From Synechococcus elongatus PCC 11801 (GTDB lineage: Bacteria > Cyanobacteriota > Cyanobacteriia > Synechococcales > Synechococcaceae), in contig NZ_CP030139.2 of the NCBI RefSeq assembly GCF_003846445.2, positions 1,116,001-1,180,000 on the forward strand: a stretch of DNA of 64,000 nt, in the 5' to 3' direction. The position numbers were made by a program, and so were the translations under genes. Shown in pieces: positions 1-9,013 of this stretch. Below the pieces are notes generated by a model. It saw only the letters and a program-made list of their open reading frames with translations. It did not search any database and was not told the origin of the DNA. Position 1 is the first letter of the stretch. The number at the start of each line of letters is the position of its first letter.

Positions 1-2
1 CG

Positions 3-608
3 CTGCGTGAACTCTGGCTCCTCTTACAACGCTGCCGATTGGTGATCGCGGATGAGGCGTTTTTAGATTTCCGGCCAGATGCTGCTGACTGGAGCCTCGA
101 GCCCTGCTTAGCCGAGAGCCGATCGCTGGTGATCGTGCGATCGCTGACCAAGTTTTACAGCGTGGCAGGGCTGCGATTGGGCTATGCGATCGCCCATCCC
201 GATCGTCTAGAGCGCTGGCAGCAGTGGCGGGATCCTTGGTCTGTGAATGGCTTGGCTGCGGCTCTAGGCCCTGAACTCCTCGCGGATCGGGCTTTTCAAG
301 CAGCGACATGGAACTGGCTCCCAGCTGCTCGCTCAGCATTAGCCAACGGTTTAGCCACAATTCCGGGGCTACGGGTGCTACCCAGTCAGGCCAATTTTCT
401 GCTGGTGCAAGCCGAGCATTCAGTGCTGCCGCTGCAAGAGTGCCTGCTCCAGCAGCATCGCATTCTGATTCGTGATTGCCTCAGTTTCGCAGAGCTAGGC
501 GATCGCTGGTTTCGGGTGGCCGTGCGCAGCGAAGCAGAGAATCAGCAGCTCCTCCGAGCGATCGCAACAGTGCTAACCGATGGTCGGGCCGGATCGATGA
601 CTGCTTGA
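3..608 (+). CDS. L-threonine-O-3-phosphate decarboxylase / HisC-like aminotransferase (5' partial)
   Basis: This is the C-terminal part of a fold-type I PLP aminotransferase of the HisC/CobD family. The reading frame is open to the left edge, so the true start lies outside the window. The motif SLTKFYSVAGLRLGY holds the Schiff-base lysine, and the arginine of the C-terminal RVAVRSEAEN segment would bind the substrate carboxylate. Cyanobacterial proteins of this type that are short and lack strict HisC features usually belong to cobalamin synthesis, where they make (R)-1-aminopropan-2-ol phosphate; histidinol-phosphate aminotransferase is the alternative. The PLP-enzyme identity is firm. The substrate is inferred and uncertain because the N-terminal half is missing. 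Confidence 0.7.
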   Translation: MRELWLLLQRCRLVIADEAFLDFRPDAADWSLEPCLAESRSLVIVRSLTKFYSVAGLRLGYAIAHPDRLERWQQWRDPWSVNGLAAALGPELLADRAFQAATWNWLPAARSALANGLATIPGLRVLPSQANFLLVQAEHSVLPLQECLLQQHRILIRDCLSFAELGDRWFRVAVRSEAENQQLLRAIATVLTDGRAGSMTA

Positions 609-665
609 GACCCGAGAGCCTCAGGGTAGGATCAGCGATGTTCTCTCAAGAAACTGAGCCACTCC

Positions 666-1289
666 GTGCGTTTGGCTGACTGCCTTTGGCAACAGAATCA
701 AGCCTTGGTTGCTGAGATTCGTTTTCATCCGTTTGTCGTGGCCTTGGTTGAGGGCAGCCTGCCCCTAAACCAGTTCCAGGCCTACATTGCTCAGGATGCC
801 TTTTTCCTCGAAGCCTTTGCTCGGGCCTACAGTATTGCTGCCGCCAAGTCTGAGCATCGAGCCGACTTTGAGCAGTTTCATCAACTGGCGGGTGGGGTCC
901 TCGAAGAGCTGCAGTTGCACGCTCGATTGGCTCAACGCTGGCAGATCGATCTGCGATCGGTGCAACCCAATCCGGCCACCCGTCGCTATGTCGATTTCCT
1001 AGTCGCCACCGCTTGGAGCCGCCCCCTCGGCGCGATCGCGGCGGCGATGGTGCCCTGTATGCGGCTCTATGCCGACCTTGGGCAATTCTGGTTGCAGCGG
1101 GGCTATGCTGCTGAACCCTACGGAGAGTGGGTGCAGACCTACGCGGATCCGGCTTTTGAGTCCTTGGCACAGCAACTCGAAGCCCTGCTCGATCGCCACG
1201 GCACTGAGGCGATCGCGGCGGAACCCTATGGCTACGCGCTGACCTGTGAGCGGGATTTCTTTAGCGCCGTGGGGAGCGCGATCGCATGA
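666..1289 (+). CDS. tenA: TenA family aminopyrimidine aminohydrolase (thiaminase II)
   Basis: The protein has 207 residues, close to the usual TenA length, and is all-helical in character. The early stretch HPFVVALVEGSLP and the following FQAYIAQDAFFL are typical of the family. The candidate nucleophile is the cysteine in VPCMRLYADLG, and a glutamate in the C-terminal CERDFF matches the family acid, so the catalytic pair looks intact. TenA hydrolyses aminomethyl-pyrimidine from degraded thiamin and returns it to thiamin synthesis. The start is GTG. The last codons overlap the ATG of the downstream ktrB by four bases (ATGA), so the two are probably translationally coupled although their functions are unrelated. 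Confidence 0.8.
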   Translation: MRLADCLWQQNQALVAEIRFHPFVVALVEGSLPLNQFQAYIAQDAFFLEAFARAYSIAAAKSEHRADFEQFHQLAGGVLEELQLHARLAQRWQIDLRSVQPNPATRRYVDFLVATAWSRPLGAIAAAMVPCMRLYADLGQFWLQRGYAAEPYGEWVQTYADPAFESLAQQLEALLDRHGTEAIAAEPYGYALTCERDFFSAVGSAIA

Positions 1290-2617
1290 CACTGGCACGC
1301 ACAATCTGCCTCGGCTTTCTGCTCGTCATTTCGGTTGGCACCCTGCTACTGGCAATGCCGTTGTCCCTGGCCGATGGCACGTGGGGCAATCCCCTCACGG
1401 CTTTGTTTACCTCAACCTCAGCCGTCTGTGTAACGGGCTTGAGCGTCGTCGATGTCGGCAAATACTACTCACCCTTCGGCCAAGTCATCCTGCTGCTGCT
1501 CTTCCAGATTGGGGGGCTAGGCTACATGACGGCCACCACCTTCCTGATGGTCTTGTTAGGGTGGCGGCTGCGCCTGCGGGATAAGGTTGCTCTGCACCGC
1601 AGCCTCGAGACTCCAGGCATGGCGGGTCTACGGCAACTGCTCAAGTCGATCATTGCCATGACCGTGGTGATTGAACTGACAGGTGCTTTTCTCCTATTGC
1701 CAGTGTTCAGCCGGGACTTTGGCTTCAGTCAAGGACTGTGGTTCTCGCTCTTCCATAGCGTCAGCGCCTTCAACAACGCTGGCTTTGGCCTACTGTCTGA
1801 CAACTTGATGCGCTACGTCGAAACCCCGATCGTCAGTTGGACGGTGGGCGGGCTGATCATCTTCGGCGGCATTGGCTATCAGGTCTTGCTGGAAGGCTAT
1901 CTCTGGCTGCGCGATCGCCAGCCACAACGTCGTCTGTTTATCTTCACGCTGCACACCAAGCTGGCTGTGACAATTACCGCTCTGCTGCTAGTGCTGGGCA
2001 CTTTGGCCATTTGGGGGACCGAGTTTCGCAATACCGATACGGTGGCACAGCTGGGGTACCTCAATAGCTGGACGGCAGCTTGGTTTCAGGCTGTTACGGC
2101 GCGAACGGCTGGCTTCAACACCGTTGACCAGATGGAGCTGACCCTAACGGCGGTGGTCGTCACAATCATTTTGATGTTCATTGGTGCCAGTCCTGGTGGG
2201 ACAGGCGGCGGCATCAAAACCACGACGCTGGGGCTGCTGGTCTTTTGTACCCATGCGGTGCTGCAGGGCAAAACAACGGTGGTCTGTTTTCAGCGGCGTC
2301 TGCCTGTAGCCGTCGTGTTCAAGGCAGTGGGAATCACCGTGGGATCGCTCTCAGCGGTCATGCTGGGCGTCATCCTGCTCTCTTTAGCCAACCCAAATCT
2401 CAATTTCATTCAAATTCTGTTTGAAGCTGTCTCAGCATTTGGGACCGTCGGGCTGGATTTGGGGGTCATGGCGACCGCCAATGCGGCCACACAGTTGATT
2501 CTGATTGGCTTGATGTACACCGGCCGGGTGGGCGTACTGCTGTTGATGTCGGCCTTGTTGGGTGACCCTCGCCCGTCTGCGATTCGCTATCCCGAAGAAG
2601 AACTTTTAGTGGGCTAA
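1286..2617 (+). CDS. ktrB: KtrB/TrkH family potassium (Na+-coupled) transporter, membrane subunit
   Basis: This 443-residue, very hydrophobic protein has the four-fold membrane-pore-membrane architecture of the Trk/Ktr/HKT superfamily. The four pore loops can be read in order: STSAVCVTGLS near residue 45, SAFNNAGFGL, TARTAGFNTVD and SAFGTVGLDLG. Each holds the conserved selectivity-filter glycine, which indicates K+ selectivity of the Ktr type. The glycine-rich loop GASPGGTGGGIKTTT in the third repeat is the gating loop of KtrB. The partner regulatory subunit ktrA starts six bases downstream. In cyanobacteria Ktr drives K+ uptake after osmotic shock. The start ATG overlaps the tenA stop. Confidence 0.9.
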   Translation: MTLARTICLGFLLVISVGTLLLAMPLSLADGTWGNPLTALFTSTSAVCVTGLSVVDVGKYYSPFGQVILLLLFQIGGLGYMTATTFLMVLLGWRLRLRDKVALHRSLETPGMAGLRQLLKSIIAMTVVIELTGAFLLLPVFSRDFGFSQGLWFSLFHSVSAFNNAGFGLLSDNLMRYVETPIVSWTVGGLIIFGGIGYQVLLEGYLWLRDRQPQRRLFIFTLHTKLAVTITALLLVLGTLAIWGTEFRNTDTVAQLGYLNSWTAAWFQAVTARTAGFNTVDQMELTLTAVVVTIILMFIGASPGGTGGGIKTTTLGLLVFCTHAVLQGKTTVVCFQRRLPVAVVFKAVGITVGSLSAVMLGVILLSLANPNLNFIQILFEAVSAFGTVGLDLGVMATANAATQLILIGLMYTGRVGVLLLMSALLGDPRPSAIRYPEEELLVG

Positions 2618-2623
2618 ACCGTC

Positions 2624-3325
2624 ATGCGTTTTGCAAAGTTGTCAGACTTTCGCCTGTTGGGCAACAACGCTCAAAATCGTCAGTTTGCGGTGATTGGGCT
2701 CGGGCGTTTTGGACGAGCGGTCTGCGCCACGCTGCACAAGATGGGTCACGATGTGCTGGGCATCGACAGTAACGAAAAGTTGGTCAATGACGCCCTGAGC
2801 GACGAGATTATTGCCCATGCGCTGATGCTGGATGCCACTCAGCCAGAAGCTCTGAAGGAAGCAGGGATTTTTGAGTTTGATGTGGTGGTGGTGGCGATCG
2901 GCAATTTCATCCAAGAGAGCATCATCGTCACGCTCAACCTCAAAGAGAACAATGTCAAAACAGTGATTGCCAAGGCATCGACGGAAATTCATGGCCGCCT
3001 TTTGGCAAAAGTGGGTGCCGACCAGGTGATCTTCCCTGAGCATGAAATGGGCTGTAACTTGGCCTATGCCCTGACACGACCAGGGATTCTGGAACGCCTC
3101 AATCTCGATGCCGATCACAGCATTGTGGAAGTGCAGGTGCCAGAGGCATTTCATGGCCAAACGCTAGAAGCGCTGCAACTGCGATCGCGCTACGGCGTCA
3201 GTGTGTTGGCAGTGGGCTGCGGCAATCGTTTTGAGATCAACCCGCCGCCGACGCTGACCCTTGAAACTGGCAAACTGCTGGTGGTGATTGGATCCAATGC
3301 TGCGATCGAGGCGCTCCCCAGCTAA
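2624..3325 (+). CDS. ktrA: KtrA, cytosolic RCK (TrkA-N/TrkA-C) regulatory subunit of K+ transport
   Basis: The 233-residue protein starts with a short tail and then a Rossmann fold, with the nucleotide loop GLGRFGRAV and the acidic end of strand two in DVLGIDSNE. This is the RCK_N domain that binds ATP/ADP or NAD(H). The last ~80 residues (from about HSIVEVQVPEAF) form the TrkA-C domain. KtrA forms an octameric ring under the KtrB dimer and gates it. The gene lies directly behind ktrB and its TAA overlaps the ATG of anmK by one base, giving a compact run tenA-ktrB-ktrA-anmK. Confidence 0.9.
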   Translation: MRFAKLSDFRLLGNNAQNRQFAVIGLGRFGRAVCATLHKMGHDVLGIDSNEKLVNDALSDEIIAHALMLDATQPEALKEAGIFEFDVVVVAIGNFIQESIIVTLNLKENNVKTVIAKASTEIHGRLLAKVGADQVIFPEHEMGCNLAYALTRPGILERLNLDADHSIVEVQVPEAFHGQTLEALQLRSRYGVSVLAVGCGNRFEINPPPTLTLETGKLLVVIGSNAAIEALPS

Positions 3326-4458
3326 TGCGCGTTTTGGGATTGATCAGTGGCACGAGTGCCGATGGTATCGATGCTGCGATCGCAGAGATTCGCGGTCAGC
3401 AAGCGGATCTACAAGTCAATCTGATTGCTTTCGAGACGATCGCCTATGACCCAGCACTACGCGATCGCATTCTGGAAGTGGCCGCAGGCTTCCCGCTCAG
3501 TGTGGCGGAGCTGACGGCGTTGGATGCAACGATCGCCCAGTCCTTTGCGAGGGCAGCCCAAACCCTGATTGCGCGATCGGGTTCTGTTGATCTAATTGGC
3601 TCCCATGGCCAGACCATTTATCACCAGCCCCCCCAAGCTGGGCAACTGGGCTGGAGTGTGCAGTTGGGCTGGGGCGCAGCGATCGCTCAACAAACTGGCA
3701 TTCCCACAATCAGTAATTTCCGCAGTGCGGATTTGGCGGTTGGGGGACAGGGTGCCCCCTTGGTTCCTGCCGTGGACCTCTGGCTATTGGGCAGTGATTC
3801 GGAAAATCGCTGCGTTCAAAACATCGGTGGCATTGGTAATTTGACGTGGCTACCGCGCCGCGATCGCCCCGACTGGCAAACCGAAGTGCGGGGTTGGGAT
3901 ACAGGACCGGGCAATTCTCTCCTCGATTTAGCCGTTCAAAAGCTGAGTCAAGGTCGCCTGAGTTACGATGCGGGCGGCCAATGGGCAGCGACAGGCCAGA
4001 TTGATCAAGCACTCTGCGATCGCTGGCTCCAAGAGGATGATTACTTCCGGCTGCCACCCCCAAAATCAACAGGGCGGGAGCGCTACGGCTGGCAGTTTTT
4101 GGAAACTTGGGCTGCGGAACTCGATCGCCTCTCGGCGGCTGATCAATTGGCAACGCTCACAGAATTCACCGCCGTCAGCATTGCCGATAACTATCGGCGC
4201 TTTTTACCCGCTCTACCCGATCGCGTCTTGCTCTGCGGCGGTGGCTTGCACAATCAGTTTTTGGTGCAGCGACTACAGCAACATTTGCCGACTGTGGCGA
4301 TCGCCAGCACCGATGAATTTGGTGTGAATTCGCAGGCGAAGGAAGCGATTTCGATCGCGGTTCTCGCCTATTGGCGACAGCACAACAGACAGGGAAATTT
4401 GCCAGCGGTGACTGGAGCAAAAAGAGCTGCACTTCTAGGGGATGTCTTTATTCCCTAG
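3325..4458 (+). CDS. anmK: Anhydro-N-acetylmuramic acid kinase
   Basis: The 377-residue protein begins MRVLGLISGTSADGIDAA, the signature of AnmK, and carries the further family motifs GSHGQTIYHQ, NIGGIGNLTWL and GWDTGPGNSLLD. These form the ATP/sugar site of the actin-like kinase fold. AnmK cleaves and phosphorylates 1,6-anhydro-MurNAc to MurNAc-6-phosphate in cell-wall recycling. Whether a MurQ etherase exists in this genome cannot be seen here. The C-terminal LCGGGLHNQFL segment is the second phosphate loop. The length is normal for the family. It is the last gene of the leftmost plus-strand run. Confidence 0.92.
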   Translation: MRVLGLISGTSADGIDAAIAEIRGQQADLQVNLIAFETIAYDPALRDRILEVAAGFPLSVAELTALDATIAQSFARAAQTLIARSGSVDLIGSHGQTIYHQPPQAGQLGWSVQLGWGAAIAQQTGIPTISNFRSADLAVGGQGAPLVPAVDLWLLGSDSENRCVQNIGGIGNLTWLPRRDRPDWQTEVRGWDTGPGNSLLDLAVQKLSQGRLSYDAGGQWAATGQIDQALCDRWLQEDDYFRLPPPKSTGRERYGWQFLETWAAELDRLSAADQLATLTEFTAVSIADNYRRFLPALPDRVLLCGGGLHNQFLVQRLQQHLPTVAIASTDEFGVNSQAKEAISIAVLAYWRQHNRQGNLPAVTGAKRAALLGDVFIP

Positions 4459-4463
4459 AGTTC

Positions 4464-4483
4464 GAGTTCAAATAATTGAACTC
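4464..4483. terminator. Inverted repeat just downstream of anmK
   Basis: Six bases after the anmK stop lies a perfect 8-bp inverted repeat, GAGTTCAA and TTGAACTC, around a four-base ATAA loop. No T-tract follows on either strand, so it is not a classical intrinsic terminator. Its place at the end of a plus-strand gene run makes an RNA 3' end or stability hairpin likely. This is an inference from position. Confidence 0.4.
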
Positions 4484-4604
4484 AGCTATTAGCAACAAGG
4501 GACCTGAAGGATCAATCAGGAGAGGTTTTAAGCTGCGATCGCTCGATGTGATCACAACTTAAAATCAGTTGTCAAAGCCGTTCTTGATGCAGCGATCGCG
4601 GCTG

Positions 4605-4775
4605 CTAAATGAATTGACCGATGATGAGCGCAGCAACCCCTGAGAAGACCGTAATACCGAGTGCAGTCAGCGGCGATTGACCTTGAGCGACTGCAAACGT
4701 GGTGACCACACCCGCGCCAAGGGCGGCAATCAGGAATTGGTCGAGCAGTGCGCTGTTCAGGAAAGGTCGCTTCAT
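4605..4775 (-). CDS. Small hypothetical membrane protein (56 aa)
   Basis: A 56-residue reading frame starts with MKRPFLNSALLDQF and then holds two hydrophobic stretches, IAALGAGVVTTFAVA (about residues 16-30) and LGITVFSGVAALIIGQFI (39-56). It looks like a two-helix membrane protein with a very short cytoplasmic start and a glycine/proline turn (QGQSPLT) between helices. A longer in-frame extension upstream reads as low-quality, cysteine-rich sequence, so I prefer the internal ATG. I do not recognise the family. The composition (clean hydrophobic blocks, a charged start, a stop straight after the second helix) is unlike chance ORFs nearby, so I think it is real. Confidence 0.55.
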   Translation of the reverse strand: MKRPFLNSALLDQFLIAALGAGVVTTFAVAQGQSPLTALGITVFSGVAALIIGQFI

Positions 4776-4881
4776 AGCCGTGTGCAGATTGCATTCTGCG
4801 CTACAGACTACTAGGGGACTGATGGACGATTTGCTTGAGTCGAGGAGACTGTAATCAACGTTTGGGTTTCGCGACTTTTCG

Positions 4882-6093
4882 TTACACCCCAGCCGGAACT
4901 GTAAAGCCACGTAACGACTGCGATCGCTCTTCTGGGCTGAGATGACGCCCCTGTAACAAGACGCCAAAGTTCCCCAAGGCTGTGGGATCCAGCAGCCGAT
5001 GCAACACTTCCCGCCGCTGCAAAAGCCGACTTAAGTCCACCCCAGTCTGGGGCTGCGACAGCGCCATCAGGCGATCGCCCAAGCCCAGCGCCATCAAAAA
5101 CAGAGCCTGCTCCGTAAAGGCCAACCGCTCCAGCCCCAGTTGCTCTCCCCAGACTTCCAGCGCCGAAAAGTTGACATGAGCCGTCAGGTCTTGCTGACCT
5201 GGACGGGCATAGAGATCACTGTGGAAACGCTGCTGCCAGTAAGCCTGCAGCGTGCCATCCCGCCGACCCGCCGCATAGTAGCGATCGCCGCTGTAGCCAT
5301 AGTCAATCGTCAGCAGATAACCCCGCTGCAACCCTTTTGCAACCTGAGCTAGCCACTGCTTCGCTGCTGGGTGCACCTCCGTGCGGTAGCCCTCGGGTAG
5401 CCGCGCGATCGCGGCTTCTAGTCCCAAATCTGTAAAAACGGCAGTCAACTCTGGACTGGAGAGCGGCCCGAGCTCTTCTTGGAGAACGCCCGCTTGTTCA
5501 GTGACGTAAATCTCCTGCCATTCACTACCCTGCCACTGCAGCCGATGCACAGGGAAGGCATCGACCAGCTCATTCGAGAACGCCACGCCGATCGTCGGCT
5601 GCGCTGCCCAGTCCTCCCAGGTCCACCAAGCGACGCGATCGCGCCAAGGCTCCAGACGCTGCTGTTGCTGCTGCTGCAGTTGTGGCGATCGCTCAATGAC
5701 CCGATAGTGCAGCGCTGATTCCAGCTCAGTTCCGGCGAGAGCTGCCAAAAAATCCGCTGCAAAATGACCGGCACCAGCACCCATCTCCACCCAGTCAAAG
5801 CGATCGGGCTTCCCAAGAACCTGCCAAAACTCCTGCGCCTGCACCGCTAGCAATTCTGCAAAGTCAGCGGACAGAGTTGGCGCTGTGACAAAATCCCCGC
5901 GATCGCCGAACTGACCCGTACGGCTGCTGTAGTAGCCCGACTGCGGATCGTAGAGCGCCCAGCTCATAAACTGCGCCATAGTTAGGCGGCGCTGGGGTTG
6001 GCGGTCGATCCAAGCTAGGAGGCGATCGGGAATCGTGTCGTTGCTCCGTTCCATCGGGGAGGTCTGGGACTGCTGGCGGCTCCGGTCATCCAT
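4882..6093 (-). CDS. MidA/NDUFAF7-type class I SAM-dependent methyltransferase
   Basis: The 403-residue protein carries the DUF185/MidA signatures in order: YDPQSGYY near residue 48, the SAM-binding loop EMGAGAGHFA at 103-112, and NELVDAFPVHR for the post-I region. Human NDUFAF7 of this family methylates a complex I subunit during assembly, so a role in maturing the related NDH-1 complex is plausible here, but that is an inference. The ATG at 6093 gives a slightly long, polar N-terminus; an internal ATG (MERSNDT, residue 14) is the alternative. It lies 48 bp downstream of rdgB on the same strand and could be cotranscribed with it. Confidence 0.8.
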   Translation of the reverse strand: MDDRSRQQSQTSPMERSNDTIPDRLLAWIDRQPQRRLTMAQFMSWALYDPQSGYYSSRTGQFGDRGDFVTAPTLSADFAELLAVQAQEFWQVLGKPDRFDWVEMGAGAGHFAADFLAALAGTELESALHYRVIERSPQLQQQQQQRLEPWRDRVAWWTWEDWAAQPTIGVAFSNELVDAFPVHRLQWQGSEWQEIYVTEQAGVLQEELGPLSSPELTAVFTDLGLEAAIARLPEGYRTEVHPAAKQWLAQVAKGLQRGYLLTIDYGYSGDRYYAAGRRDGTLQAYWQQRFHSDLYARPGQQDLTAHVNFSALEVWGEQLGLERLAFTEQALFLMALGLGDRLMALSQPQTGVDLSRLLQRREVLHRLLDPTALGNFGVLLQGRHLSPEERSQSLRGFTVPAGV

Positions 6094-6141
6094 GGTTCCG
6101 TTCTTCCCTGAACAGGCGATCGCGTGGGTCCAACCCGCATG

Positions 6142-6735
6142 TCAGTGGGCAGCTGTTTGCTGCTCAGCCAGCGATCGCAGCTGAGGCAGAATTTGCGCTA
6201 AGGCTCGGCCCCGATGACTGATCTGGCGCTTTTGCTCAGGTGCTAATTCGGCAAAACTGAGCTGTAGTTCCGGCACCCAAAAGATCGGATCGTAGCCAAA
6301 CCCCCCCTCACCGCGAGGCGCTGTCAGAATTTCCCCGGTGCAGACCCCTTCGATAGCCAACACAATTTCTCCTTGGGGTGAGGCCACCGCAATCGCACAA
6401 ATGAAGGCAGCTGTCCGCTGATCATGGTCAGTCAGTTCCCGCAGGAGGCGATCGATCCGCTCGCGATCGCTCTGACCCCAACGAGCTGAGAACAGCCCCG
6501 GCGCACCATTCAAGGCCTCAACACTCAGTCCCGAATCGTCTGCGATCGCCCATTCCCCAGTGGCGATCGCCGTTTGTTGGGCTTTGAGGGCGGCGTTCTC
6601 TGCAAAGGTCTGGCCGGTTTCTTCAATCTCCAGATCGGCTGGCTTGAGCTGCAAAGCCCAGCCACTTTCAGCGAGATAGGACTGGAGTTCCTGCAGCTTG
6701 CCAGGATTGCCTGTTGCAACAACCAAGGGTTTCAT
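6142..6735 (-). CDS. rdgB: XTP/dITP diphosphatase (RdgB/HAM1 family)
   Basis: The 197-residue protein starts MKPLVVATGNPGKLQEL, the typical RdgB N-terminus with its substrate-binding TGNPGK loop. Further family motifs are ADDSGLSVEALNG (metal-binding acids), GEGGFGYDPIFW and the C-terminal SHRGRAL. The enzyme removes ITP, dITP and XTP from the nucleotide pool by hydrolysis to the monophosphate and pyrophosphate, which prevents base misincorporation. Its ATG overlaps the stop of the upstream HpsJ-like gene by four bases (ATGA), so the two are likely translationally coupled. Confidence 0.95.
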   Translation of the reverse strand: MKPLVVATGNPGKLQELQSYLAESGWALQLKPADLEIEETGQTFAENAALKAQQTAIATGEWAIADDSGLSVEALNGAPGLFSARWGQSDRERIDRLLRELTDHDQRTAAFICAIAVASPQGEIVLAIEGVCTGEILTAPRGEGGFGYDPIFWVPELQLSFAELAPEQKRQISHRGRALAQILPQLRSLAEQQTAAH

Positions 6736-7511
6736 GCGTCAGTTTCGGGTTGAGCAGTGTGCCGTGCGGGTAAACGCAGTCCCACATTCCCCAGCCAGAG
6801 GTAAGCGATCGCCAGTAGTAAGGCGTTAAGGGCAATTCTCACTTGGCTGCGGGTCAGCTCACTGCTCAGTTGCCGCTCCTGCCGCCGTTGCTCCGCTTGA
6901 ACGCGATCGAGTTCCTGCTTTTGCTCATCTCGCAGCGCTTGGCGCACTTTCTCCGGATTGTTGCGTAGGTCAGCAGCATTCTTCTTCAGAAAGTCGGGAA
7001 TCGCTGCATTGGGATTGGCCGCGATCGCTTGCTCCAGTTCCGCCACCTGCTCAGGGCTTGCCAACAATTGGGCCAAGACCGACTCTTGCGCTTGATAGCG
7101 ATTGTTAATATCCGCTTCGCTCTGGGCGACCTGATTATTCAGGGCTTGCCGCGCTTCGCGACCAGCGGCACTGCTGTCATTCCAATAGAGCGGAATCACA
7201 GCCAGATAGAGGGCACCCAGAAGCGCGATGATTCCAAATAAAGGCAGGCGGACCTGCTGCCAACGCCCCCCACTGCGCCCCGCTAAGCCGTCTAGCCCCC
7301 AACCAAATAGGAAGAGCGCCAAGCCAATCAGGGGAATGATGCCACGATCGGTAAACTCTGCCAAAAAACTGGCGCGCCATGCGAGTTCGCCGAAGGAAGC
7401 TGCCAGTAAGCGGAGCACGAGCCCCAAGACTCCGGCAACCACAATCAGCAGTCCGCTCAGACGCAGACAAAAGGCCACAAAAGTCGGAGGCGTGCGCAAA
7501 CCGTCAGTCAT
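6732..7511 (-). CDS. HpsJ-like cyanobacterial membrane protein
   Basis: This 259-residue protein has three hydrophobic segments in the first half (about residues 12-35, 55-75 and 88-108). A long charged, glutamine/glutamate-rich region (about 115-220) follows and is likely helical or coiled coil, and a last hydrophobic segment lies near 226-243. The layout and the motif ALFLFGWGLDGL resemble cyanobacterial HpsJ-family proteins, which were named from hormogonium polysaccharide secretion. A unicellular strain makes no hormogonia, so the actual job here is unknown. It is translationally coupled to rdgB. The family assignment is from memory of the layout and is moderate. Confidence 0.5.
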   Translation of the reverse strand: MTDGLRTPPTFVAFCLRLSGLLIVVAGVLGLVLRLLAASFGELAWRASFLAEFTDRGIIPLIGLALFLFGWGLDGLAGRSGGRWQQVRLPLFGIIALLGALYLAVIPLYWNDSSAAGREARQALNNQVAQSEADINNRYQAQESVLAQLLASPEQVAELEQAIAANPNAAIPDFLKKNAADLRNNPEKVRQALRDEQKQELDRVQAEQRRQERQLSSELTRSQVRIALNALLLAIAYLWLGNVGLRLPARHTAQPETDA

Positions 7512-7558
7512 AGTGCCAGAGAGGGACTGCCGTTAGCGTACTGCCAAACCGGCGAGTT

Positions 7559-9013
7559 TCAGATCTGCTGCGCCCAATCCCGAGCCCAGTGGAGCGTGGC
7601 CTGCACCGCAGCGGGGGTGGCCGCTTCGCAATAGAGCCGCAGCAGCGGTTCGGTGCCACTGAAACGCACCATCAGCCAGCGGTTATCACTGAGACGGAAC
7701 TTAAAGCCATCGATGGTTTGGCAACTGACCACCTCCAAACCGGCGATCGCAGTTGGGGCTTGGTTTTGCAGGGCTTGGAGCACGCGATCGCGGGCCTGCA
7801 TATCTGCGAGGGGCAAGTCGATGCGATCGTAAGCCGATTGGAATTGGGTGCGCGCCTGTAGGTCGGCGTAGAGTTCGCCGAGATTGCGACCACTCTGAAC
7901 AATCGCTTCAAGGAGATAGAGGGCCGAGAGCAAGCCATCGCGCTCAGGAATGTGGCTGCCGTAGCCAATGCCGCCCGATTCCTCGCCCCCCAGCAAGACG
8001 GTCTGACTTTGCATGCGATCGGCGATGTATTTATAGCCCACCGGTAGTTCTGCGACGGGGATATCAAAGAGTGCTGCCACCTTCGGCATCAGATCCGAGC
8101 CACTGACAGTTTTCACCAGCTCTCCCGGATAACCGCGCCGCGCCGCAAGATGCTCAATCAAAATTGGGATCAGTACTTGGGAACTTAAAAATTCCCCCGA
8201 ACGATCGACGGCAGCAATGCGATCGCCATCGCCATCAAAGACAAAGCCAACTGCCAGTGGTGTTGCTACGCCGCGACTGAGCTGCTGGCAGAGACCCACC
8301 ACATTCGCCGCGAGTGGTTCTGGCGCTCCGCCCCCAAAGAGGGGATCGCGATCGCTGCGGAATTCTGTCACGGGCACCTCTAGGATCTCGCCCAGCGCAC
8401 GAGCAGCTGCCCCATGCATGACATCGACAAAGACGCTCAGCTGACCGCTGCGGATCGCGGCTTGGATGGCTGCCAAATCCACCTTCTGGCGCAGCATGTG
8501 CCGATAGGACTGCCAAGGATCGAAGCGGGCGATCGCGGCGGCTGGATCGGGTAGTGGCGGCGTAAAGCCTTGATCGAGCAGCGCTTCCACCTGGGCGGTC
8601 ACACTGCCCGGCACAGATCCCCCAAAAGCCCCTTTGATCTTCAGCCCTGAATACTGCCCGGGGTTGTGACTAGCGGTAATCACCAGCGCCCCCAAGGCCG
8701 ACTGCTCATGCACAGCCCAGCTCAAGGCTGGAGTCGTGGCGTAGTCTGTGGCGAGCTGCGCCTCTAACCCGACGCTGTGAACCGCTTGAGCGGTAACGGT
8801 GGCAAATTCCTCGGACAGGAAGCGGCGATCGTAACCGACGAACACTCGGCGCGAACCGTTGTTGCCGTAGGTATCAGCGAGGACTTGAGCTGCAGCCCCA
8901 GCAGCTCGATAGAGACGATCAAAGGTGAAATCTGCGGCAATCACACCCCGCCAGCCATCAGTGCCAAACCGAATCGGGCCAGGAGGGGTGACAGCATAAT
9001 GCACAGCAGACAT
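7559..9013 (-). CDS. Phosphoglucomutase/phosphomannomutase family protein
   Basis: The 484-residue protein is an alpha-D-phosphohexomutase. The catalytic serine loop reads TASHNPGQYSGLK, the Mg2+ loop DGDGDR, the sugar-specificity loop GEESGGIGYG, and the C-terminal phosphate-binding loop RFSGTEPLLRLY. All four active-site elements are intact and the length fits the short bacterial phosphoglucomutase/phosphomannomutase group. It interconverts hexose-1- and hexose-6-phosphates for glycogen or cell-surface sugar synthesis; the preferred sugar cannot be read from sequence. I start at the ATG of MSAVHYAVTPPG because the family N-terminus IRFGTDGWRG follows at the usual distance, rather than 15 codons upstream. 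Confidence 0.88.
   Translation of the reverse strand: MSAVHYAVTPPGPIRFGTDGWRGVIAADFTFDRLYRAAGAAAQVLADTYGNNGSRRVFVGYDRRFLSEEFATVTAQAVHSVGLEAQLATDYATTPALSWAVHEQSALGALVITASHNPGQYSGLKIKGAFGGSVPGSVTAQVEALLDQGFTPPLPDPAAAIARFDPWQSYRHMLRQKVDLAAIQAAIRSGQLSVFVDVMHGAAARALGEILEVPVTEFRSDRDPLFGGGAPEPLAANVVGLCQQLSRGVATPLAVGFVFDGDGDRIAAVDRSGEFLSSQVLIPILIEHLAARRGYPGELVKTVSGSDLMPKVAALFDIPVAELPVGYKYIADRMQSQTVLLGGEESGGIGYGSHIPERDGLLSALYLLEAIVQSGRNLGELYADLQARTQFQSAYDRIDLPLADMQARDRVLQALQNQAPTAIAGLEVVSCQTIDGFKFRLSDNRWLMVRFSGTEPLLRLYCEAATPAAVQATLHWARDWAQQI

Noticed and set aside
646-1170. A 174-residue minus-strand frame opposite tenA
   Set aside because: It is arginine/glutamine-rich and featureless, while the plus-strand protein shows the TenA catalytic residues.
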